Part shown: piece after piece, positions 14,579-20,328 of the stretch
Layout of the letters: every line of letters begins with the position of its first letter
Numbering within the stretch: position 1 is the first letter of the stretch
Assembly (NCBI GenBank): GCA_002309035.1
Contig: DBWT01000004.1
Location: 693-21,020 of the forward strand
Direction: 5' to 3'
Length of the DNA: 20,328 bases
Source of the DNA: Caryophanales bacterium UBA1231
GTDB taxonomy: Bacteria > Bacillota_I > Bacilli_A > ML615J-28 > CAG-313
Translations under genes and position numbers: made by a program
Notes under the pieces: generated by a model
The model's input: the letters and a program-made list of their open reading frames with translations, nothing else
What the model was told of the DNA's origin: nothing
Database searches by the model: none

Positions 14579-16898
14579 AAATATCATATTCTTCTTCACC
14601 AATGATTGATTCAAAATCATAAGGTGAAATATCATCTTTTTTCTTTTCAATATATTCGTTACTTAAAGCATCATCGATTGTTAGATGTTCTTTTTCATTA
14701 TTGAGGTATTTAAAAATCATTTCTTTTAGTATAGTTTGACGTGGATTTTCAATGTATGAAATACCACGATTTAAATAGTATGGATCACCGATGATGATTA
14801 ATTGTTGTTTTGCCCGTGTGATTGCTGTATAAATGAGTTTACGCTTAAGCATAAAAGCATAGTATGATGATATTGGTAACACAATGATTGGAAACTCACT
14901 GCCTTGTGATTTGTGAACACTTATCGCATAAGCTAATGAGATTTCTTCTAATTCATCGATATTGTATAAGACTTTACCAGTATCATATTTAATAATGACA
15001 TTTGTGATTTTATCAAACTTAATAACAAAATCATCAATGATACCGATATCGCCATTCATAATTTTCTTATCAACACGATTAACAAGTTGAATTACTTTAT
15101 CACCTATTTTAAATGCTTGGGAATGGAAGTTAATTTGTCTTTCTTCTTTATTATATAGAGCTTGAATCGTATTATTGAGTTCATTGATACCACCAACTGC
15201 TCGATACATTGGTGCAAGCACTTGAACATCACTAACAATATCTATACCTTGATTCATTAACTGTGCCATAACTTGCTTAGTTTCACTAGCAACTTGTTCA
15301 CTTGGGCAAGAAATAAATGTTCGATCAGGATAGTTTTCCATCAAATCTTCTGGTAAAACTCCATCATTGATACTATGAGCTAAATCGATAATTTTAGAGT
15401 TGGCACCTTGACGATGAATCTTTTTAAGTCTTGTTGTTGTAATTTCTTTAGTATCGATTAAATCTTTTAATACTTGTCCTGGCCCAACTGAAGGCAATTG
15501 ATCCACATCACCAACAATAACAACTTGGCATTTTTTTTGCGTTCCCGCAAACAATTGATAAGCAAGAGGTAAATCCATCATCGAAGCTTCATCAACAATG
15601 ATAAATTGATCATCAGTTTGATTGTATGGTCCATATTCAAAATTAAAACCATTAAATCCTAAATAGCGATGAATTGTTGTTGCTTCAAAATTAGTAATTT
15701 CAACTAATCTCTTACTAGCTTTACCTGTTGGTGCTAAGAGCTTAACACCTAATAAAGAGTTTTCTTGGTTTTTGTGAAGTTTCACATAAAGTGCAAGAAT
15801 AACTTTGATGATTGTTGATTTTCCTGTTCCAGGTCCACCTGTAATAATGGAAAGAGGATTGAGAAAAGCTTCAAAGACTGCTTTTTGTTGTTCGGCTGTT
15901 AAAGTAATATTGATTTCTTTACTTATCACATCATATGCACTTTGAAGATTATTTAGTTTATATGATGTTTCATTTTTAAGTTTTTCCACAACATACTCAG
16001 CTAATTTTTGTTCTTTATGATACATTTGATAATCAAAAATCAAATCATTTTGTTCGAGAATGAGTTTATCATTGATAGCATTCTTTAATAAATCACTAAA
16101 TTGCTCTTTCGTTAAATAATCATTTGATAGATAACGATTGATAGCTGAATGTAGTTCAGTCTTATCACAATAGCTATTGCCATTTTTGTAGATTGTATCT
16201 TGTAAGATATAAACAATAAGAGCAGATAGTCTATTATATGAATGTGGTGAAATACCAATTGTTAATGCAAACTTATCACATTTAGAAAAACCAAAATATT
16301 CGATTTTCTTAATTAATTGATAAGGATTTTCTTGAATGCTTGGAAGGGCATCACTGCCACAAACATCGATGATTTTTTTTGATAAATCTAAACTTAAACC
16401 ATTTTGAATAAAGAACATAAAAGCATCTTGATTTACAATATTATCTTTAATTGTTCGATAAATTGAATCAATTTCTTTTTGCTTTAGTTTAGGAACTCTT
16501 TTCAAAACATTTTTATCTTCAATAATTAAGTCGATAGCATCAAGACCTAAAGTATCAACAATACTGGATGCTTTAACGATACCAATACCTTCAAATAAAT
16601 CACTTGAAAGATAATCGATTAAAGCTTCTTTAGAATTAATAGTCGATCTTTTAAATGAAGTAAACTTAAATTGTAAACCATAATTTGCATCTTTCACGAA
16701 ATTACCAATAAAGGTGTAGACTTCTTCGACATATGGTTGTCTTTCAATAATACCTACACATGTTATTTTATTTCCAATTAATTGGTATTTTTCATGTAAG
16801 TCAAGATAGTCTTGATGATTGATGGTTGTTGTTAAAATACAATAACCTGTTTCTTTTTTATAGTATGTTATTTTTGATATTCTTGTTGTAATTTCCAT
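14577..16898 (-). CDS. recD2: RecD2 (RecD-like) 5'-3' DNA helicase
   Basis: RecD2 is the stand-alone RecD-type SF1B helicase found in bacteria lacking RecBCD, linked to replication-fork stability, mismatch repair and recombination control. The 773 residues show an N-terminal beta-rich region (1-75), a helix-hairpin-helix region (about 95-150), Walker A TGGPGTGKST (353-362), Walker B VDEAS (435-439), GDVDQLPSVGPG (463-474), KIHRQ, AYAISVHKSQGSEFP (656-670) and YTAITRAKQQLIIIG. The N-terminus at ATG 16898 fits the family (MEITTRISKITYYKKETGY). No ribosome-binding site precedes it. A TATAAT ends six bases upstream, so the transcript probably begins at or next to the start codon. A terminator after ribF isolates it as a single-gene unit. 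Confidence 0.95.
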   Translation of the reverse strand: MEITTRISKITYYKKETGYCILTTTINHQDYLDLHEKYQLIGNKITCVGIIERQPYVEEVYTFIGNFVKDANYGLQFKFTSFKRSTINSKEALIDYLSSDLFEGIGIVKASSIVDTLGLDAIDLIIEDKNVLKRVPKLKQKEIDSIYRTIKDNIVNQDAFMFFIQNGLSLDLSKKIIDVCGSDALPSIQENPYQLIKKIEYFGFSKCDKFALTIGISPHSYNRLSALIVYILQDTIYKNGNSYCDKTELHSAINRYLSNDYLTKEQFSDLLKNAINDKLILEQNDLIFDYQMYHKEQKLAEYVVEKLKNETSYKLNNLQSAYDVISKEINITLTAEQQKAVFEAFLNPLSIITGGPGTGKSTIIKVILALYVKLHKNQENSLLGVKLLAPTGKASKRLVEITNFEATTIHRYLGFNGFNFEYGPYNQTDDQFIIVDEASMMDLPLAYQLFAGTQKKCQVVIVGDVDQLPSVGPGQVLKDLIDTKEITTTRLKKIHRQGANSKIIDLAHSINDGVLPEDLMENYPDRTFISCPSEQVASETKQVMAQLMNQGIDIVSDVQVLAPMYRAVGGINELNNTIQALYNKEERQINFHSQAFKIGDKVIQLVNRVDKKIMNGDIGIIDDFVIKFDKITNVIIKYDTGKVLYNIDELEEISLAYAISVHKSQGSEFPIIVLPISSYYAFMLKRKLIYTAITRAKQQLIIIGDPYYLNRGISYIENPRQTILKEMIFKYLNNEKEHLTIDDALSNEYIEKKKDDISPYDFESIIGEEEYDI

Positions 16899-16904
16899 GT
16901 ATAT

Positions 16905-16910
16905 ATTATA
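16905..16910 (-). promoter_or_regulatory. -10 element of recD2, placed for a leaderless transcript
   Basis: On the minus strand TATAAT occupies 16910-16905, and the recD2 ATG begins at 16898, six bases further. Normal spacing from -10 to start site puts the first transcribed base at or within a base or two of the A of ATG. No good -35 match is seen 16-18 bases upstream. Confidence 0.55.
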
Positions 16911-16942
16911 CTAAAAATAACAAAAAAAGGTTTTAGATGTGA

Positions 16943-16972
16943 TAAAAAAAGAATGAACTAATTGTTCATTCT
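16943..16972 (-). terminator. Intrinsic terminator after ribF
   Basis: A 9-bp stem (AGAATGAAC, 16972-16964 read on the minus strand, with 16958-16950) and a 5-base loop are followed by seven T on the minus strand. The stem starts inside the ribF stop codon. It ends the uvrB-mnmA-ribF transcript. Confidence 0.88.
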
Positions 16973-17660
16973 ATTCGATAAATTCAATGATTGTTTTATC
17001 AGGTAAATCATTACTTTCAAAAGGGTTAAATGATAATAATTGGTTATTTATTTTAACTTTATATTCTTTCTTTTTTAGTAAATGAACAGCTTCATTTAAA
17101 CAACCATTTTTTACTAAATAAAAGTTATAGCCTAAATATTTATTGGCATCTTTTATTTTTCCGTCGCTTAGATAATTTTTGATGAGCTTTGTTCCGATTT
17201 TTTTGTTATCTAAACTAATTTCAGGAATAATCACTGTCTTGAAAAAAGAAAGAAGATCCTTCGCTTTCCCCTCACCTAAGTAGCCAAAGGAAAAATCAAA
17301 GCCCACAATTAAAGATTTAACATCCATTGTTTCTTTTAATGATTTGATAAAAGTGTCTTTTGAAAGTCTTAAAAAATCTTTATTTGTTTTGATGATTATA
17401 AAATAATCAAAACCTAATTGTTCACATTTTTTAATCTTTTCATCTGTTGAAATAATTGGAAAAGTTGCATTTTCTTTAATCACATTGATAATTAATGGTT
17501 CAAAAGTCATAATAGCGGATGACATCTTTTGACTTTTAGCTTGAGCTAAACATTCATCAATGAGTTTCATATGAGCTAAATGAAGACCATCAAATTGACC
17601 AATTGTTAGGACAATGTTGTTTAGTTTTTCATGGATTTCATCAAAATAAAGAACTTGCAT
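16971..17660 (-). CDS. ribF: Shortened RibF: FMN adenylyltransferase (FAD synthetase) domain only, divergent
   Basis: The 229-residue product matches the N-terminal nucleotidyltransferase half of RibF, which makes FAD from FMN and ATP. Visible marks are TIGQFDGLHLAH (19-30), MTFEP (51-55) and IVGFDFSFGYLGEGK (118-132). Normal RibF is about 310 residues and carries a riboflavin kinase domain with a GFPTANL motif. Here only about 50 residues follow LGYNF and no kinase motif is seen. Several usual residues are altered: HLAH instead of HxGH, PLI after TFE where PHP is usual, and GTKLIK in place of STxIR. Activity is therefore uncertain. ATG 17660 is chosen: it lies one base after the mnmA stop and starts the conserved region. 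The longer frame to 17744 runs inside mnmA. It is the last gene of the uvrB transcript. Confidence 0.82.
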   Translation of the reverse strand: MQVLYFDEIHEKLNNIVLTIGQFDGLHLAHMKLIDECLAQAKSQKMSSAIMTFEPLIINVIKENATFPIISTDEKIKKCEQLGFDYFIIIKTNKDFLRLSKDTFIKSLKETMDVKSLIVGFDFSFGYLGEGKAKDLLSFFKTVIIPEISLDNKKIGTKLIKNYLSDGKIKDANKYLGYNFYLVKNGCLNEAVHLLKKKEYKVKINNQLLSFNPFESNDLPDKTIIEFIE

Positions 17661-17661
17661 A

Positions 17662-18777
17662 TTAGTACTTTCTTTCCTCATCATCCATAAATACTTGATC
17701 GATGATTGCACCACCAAGGCAATACTCACCATCATAGAAGACACATGCTTGCCCAGGTGTAACAGCCCATGATGGTTTTAAAGTTTCAACTAAGATTTTA
17801 TTGTCCTCTAAATAGTGGATAATAACATCTTCATCTTTGGCACGATATCTAAATTTGGCTGTAATGTGGGAACCATCAAGTGGTGGTTCATTAAAGAAAT
17901 TAGGATTTGTGACAATAATTTTGTTAGCATAAAGAAGAGGATTTGTTTTACCTTGAGCAGCATATAGTGTGTTGGTTTTTAAATCTTTACCAACGATATA
18001 CCAAGGTTCTCCGTCGCCACCAATACCTAAACCATGACGTTGACCAATTGTATAATACATTGTTCCTTCATGTTTTCCAACAACTTTTCCATCGATTGTT
18101 TTAATATCACCAGGTTTAGCTGGAAGATAATTTTTAAGGAATTCTTTAAAGTCTCTTTCACCAATAAAGCAAACACCTGTTGAATCTTTTTTGTTATAAA
18201 CAGGAAGATCATTTTCTTCTGCAAGTGCCCTAACTTCCTTCTTTGTTAAATCTCCAATAGGAAATATTGCTTTGGCAAGCTGATCCTTTGAAATGAATGC
18301 GAGGAAGTATGTTTGGTCTTTGTTTTGATCTTTAGCTCTTAAAAGATAGTGTTTATCATGATCATGTATGACTTTTGCATAATGTCCCATCGCAATATAT
18401 TCAGCTCCTAAATCTAAAGCTTTGTTTAAGAATGCTTTAAATTTAATTTCTTTGTTACACATAATATCGGGATTAGGAGTACGATTCTTTTGGTACTCAT
18501 CTAAGAAATATTTAAAAACGGTATTCCAATATTCTTCAACAAAATCAACACGATTTAATTTTATACCTAGTTTATCAGCTACTAATTTAGCATCGTTATA
18601 ATCTTTTTCCTGTGGACAAATGTCATCTGTAATCGTTGGATTACCTAAGACATCATTATTTGTTGTGCTGTCCCAGTTGCGCATGAACATTGCTTCAACA
18701 TCATAACCTTGTTGTTTTAAAAGAAGAAGGGCAACTGCTGAGTCAACACCGCCGCTTAAACCAACGATTACTTTCAT
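17662..18777 (-). CDS. mnmA: tRNA-specific 2-thiouridylase MnmA
   Basis: MnmA thiolates U34 in the wobble position of Lys, Glu and Gln tRNAs, improving decoding accuracy. It uses ATP to activate the uridine and sulfur passed from a cysteine desulfurase. The 371-residue protein is full length. The PP-loop SGGVDS lies at 8-13, and the catalytic cysteines are C107 in NPDIMCNKEIKF and C203 in STGVCFIGER. The conserved GHYAK and YYTIGQRHGLGIGG segments lie between and after them. The purine-rich GAGGTAAAGGA just upstream, overlapping the uvrB stop, is its ribosome-binding site, and only six bases separate the genes. ribF starts one base after its stop, so all three genes should share one transcript. 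Confidence 0.97.
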   Translation of the reverse strand: MKVIVGLSGGVDSAVALLLLKQQGYDVEAMFMRNWDSTTNNDVLGNPTITDDICPQEKDYNDAKLVADKLGIKLNRVDFVEEYWNTVFKYFLDEYQKNRTPNPDIMCNKEIKFKAFLNKALDLGAEYIAMGHYAKVIHDHDKHYLLRAKDQNKDQTYFLAFISKDQLAKAIFPIGDLTKKEVRALAEENDLPVYNKKDSTGVCFIGERDFKEFLKNYLPAKPGDIKTIDGKVVGKHEGTMYYTIGQRHGLGIGGDGEPWYIVGKDLKTNTLYAAQGKTNPLLYANKIIVTNPNFFNEPPLDGSHITAKFRYRAKDEDVIIHYLEDNKILVETLKPSWAVTPGQACVFYDGEYCLGGAIIDQVFMDDEERKY

Positions 18778-18783
18778 TTTCCT

Positions 18784-20328
18784 TTACCTCATTGTTTGTT
18801 TTAATTCGATGATTGCATCTCTAAGCATTAAAGCTTCTTCGAAGTTCAATTCTTTAGATGCTTTCTTCATTTGTATTTCTAAATTCTTAATAATATTTTG
18901 TTTTTCAACTTTTGTTAGTTTCTTGAAGTCATTATCATCAAAGATAACATCATCTTCTTGATTTTCAGTAATTGTGAAGTCATCACGAATTTCTTTGATT
19001 ATTGATTTTGGTGTAATGTGATGCTCTTCATTGTACTTTTCTTGAATTTCACGGCGTCGATATGTTTCTTTAATTGCATTAGCCATTGATTCTGTCATGT
19101 TATCCGCATACATAATGACACGTCCATTGACATTACGAGCTGCCCGTCCAATAGTTTGGATTAGGGATTTTTCACTTCTTAAGAATCCTTCTTTATCAGC
19201 ATCTAATATGGCTATTAAACTAACTTCTGGAATATCTAAACCTTCTCTTAAGAGGTTGATTCCGACAATACAATCATAGACGCCTTGTCTTAATTTATTA
19301 ATTATCTGCATTCTTTCAATAGCTTTGATTTCCGAATGAAGATAGGCAACTTTAATACCTAATTCTTTTAAATAGTGTGTTAAGTCTTCACTCATTTTAA
19401 TTGTTAGGGTTGTTATTAGAGTTCTTTCTTTGTTTTCAATTTGTTTTTTAACTTCACTAATTAAATCATCGATTTGTCCATTAGTAGGTCTTACCATAAT
19501 ATATGGATCTAATAGACCTGTTGGTCTAATAATTTGTTCGACGACTTCAGTGGAACGTGATAATTCATAATCACCAGGTGTAGCTGAAACATAAATAACT
19601 TGATCGATTTTATCTTCAAACTCACTAAAGTTTAAAGGACGATTGTCAAGTGCTGATGGTAGGCGGAAACCATATTCGACTAAAGTTTCTTTTCTTGATC
19701 TATCACCATTGTACATACCTCTAACTTGTGGGATAGTTACATGGGATTCATCGATTACCATCAAAAAGTTCTTTTTAAAGAAATCGATTAAAACAGATGG
19801 TGTTTCACCTTCGTTTCTTAGTGTTAAGTGGCGTGAGTAGTTTTCAACTCCACTACAAGTTCCGATTTCTTGTAACATTTCAATATCGTATTTTGTTCTT
19901 TGTTCTAATCTTTCTTTTTCTAAGTATTTTTTGTTTTCTTCGAAATATTTTAAACGTTCATCTAATTCTAGTTTGATTCTTCTAATTGCTTCATCTAATT
20001 TATCTTTATTTGTCATAAAGTGTGTAGCTGGGAAAATTGAAACGAACTTTAATGCTGAAATTGTTTTACCTGTCGTAACATCAAATGTTGTGATTTTTTC
20101 GATTTCATCATCGAAAAAGGCAATTCTAATTGCTTGTTGATGTTCTGATGCGGGAAAGATATCAACATTGTCCCCCTTAACTCTAAAACTACCTCTGTTA
20201 AATTCATATTGACCCCTGACATACTGCATTTCTACGAGTTTTTCAAGAAGAGCATCTCTTTGATATTTTTCGTTGGTTCTTAAAGTAATCATAGAGTTTT
20301 CATAATCATCAGGATCACCAATACCATA
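18784..20328 (-). CDS. uvrB: Excinuclease ABC subunit B, 5' truncated by window
   Basis: UvrB verifies DNA damage handed over by UvrA and recruits UvrC for nucleotide excision repair. The frame is open through the window edge (the last bases read [10 protein letters not shown] on the minus strand), so the first ATG inside, at 20292, is not the start. About 514 residues are visible, and roughly the first 140-150, including Walker A and most of the beta-hairpin, lie outside. Visible motifs are [63 protein letters not shown] and [11 protein letters not shown]-terminal UVR domain ([20 protein letters not shown] onward) binds UvrC. It ends in TAA six bases before mnmA. Confidence 0.97.
   Translation of the reverse strand, partial: YGIGDPDDYENSMITLRTNEKYQRDALLEKLVEMQYVRGQYEFNRGSFRVKGDNVDIFPASEHQQAIRIAFFDDEIEKITTFDVTTGKTISALKFVSIFPATHFMTNKDKLDEAIRRIKLELDERLKYFEENKKYLEKERLEQRTKYDIEMLQEIGTCSGVENYSRHLTLRNEGETPSVLIDFFKKNFLMVIDESHVTIPQVRGMYNGDRSRKETLVEYGFRLPSALDNRPLNFSEFEDKIDQVIYVSATPGDYELSRSTEVVEQIIRPTGLLDPYIMVRPTNGQIDDLISEVKKQIENKERTLITTLTIKMSEDLTHYLKELGIKVAYLHSEIKAIERMQIINKLRQGVYDCIVGINLLREGLDIPEVSLIAILDADKEGFLRSEKSLIQTIGRAARNVNGRVIMYADNMTESMANAIKETYRRREIQEKYNEEHHITPKSIIKEIRDDFTITENQEDDVIFDDNDFKKLTKVEKQNIIKNLEIQMKKASKELNFEEALMLRDAIIELKQTMR

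Noticed and set aside
17661..17744. N-terminal extension of ribF into mnmA (start at 17744)
   Set aside because: The added residues are the mnmA 3' end read out of frame. ATG 17660 sits right after the mnmA stop and begins the conserved domain.
19097..20140. Three short plus-strand ORFs inside uvrB
   Set aside because: They are antisense to uvrB, have no translation signals, and overlap well-conserved UvrB motifs.
1..20328. CRISPR array, insertion sequence, prophage, tRNA or defence island
   Set aside because: I found no regularly spaced repeats, transposase or integrase motifs, terminal inverted repeats or tRNA-like folds; gene content and base composition are uniform.

Overview
The window is a chromosomal housekeeping segment from an AT-rich, low-GC Gram-positive-type bacterium. 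The gene set (tuf, tatD, ychF, cca next to yhaM, an AddAB/RexAB pair, RecD2, mnmA, uvrB), the strong AGGAGG-type ribosome-binding sites and the standard use of TGG for tryptophan point to Bacillota/Bacilli. Some traits suggest a relative of the wall-less or reduced lineages (Acholeplasma, Izemoplasma, RF39 or Erysipelotrichia-like): small AddA and AddB, a shortened RibF, and no gene ending in TGA. The lineage is inference; no rRNA or other species marker is present.

Layout. Positions 1-210 hold the 3' end of tuf and its terminator. Positions 361-919 hold a small multi-spanning membrane protein gene that looks frameshifted. Positions 1027-2617 hold tatD and an overlapping gene for a trypsin-like lipoprotein protease. 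Positions 2659-4298 on the minus strand hold a 96-residue unknown protein followed by the cysteine aminopeptidase gene pepC. A divergent promoter region at about 4299-4468 then starts a long plus-strand run: a zinc-ribbon membrane protein with a CPBP-like motif, ychF, cca, yhaM, addB and addA (to 14546). From 14577 to the end everything is on the minus strand. Read in transcription order this is uvrB (cut by the window edge), mnmA and a short ribF, a terminator, and then recD2 from its own promoter, converging on addA.

Functionally the window joins translation and RNA maintenance (EF-Tu, YchF, CCA-adding enzyme, YhaM, MnmA) with double-strand-break and excision repair (AddAB, RecD2, UvrB, possibly TatD). 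Genes are packed tightly, with 0-17 nt gaps or small overlaps, and transcription units are separated by clear hairpin terminators.

I see no CRISPR array, transposon, prophage, tRNA, rRNA or defence island, and no stretch over 300 bases without a gene. I do not see a convincing new multi-gene system. The best leads are smaller: a frameshifted or recoded membrane protein, a recD2 gene that looks leaderless within a wider pattern of very short 5' leaders, a RibF lacking its kinase domain and several nucleotide-binding residues, a CPBP-like protein without the family's histidines, and a CCA-adding enzyme with an extra 100-residue tail.
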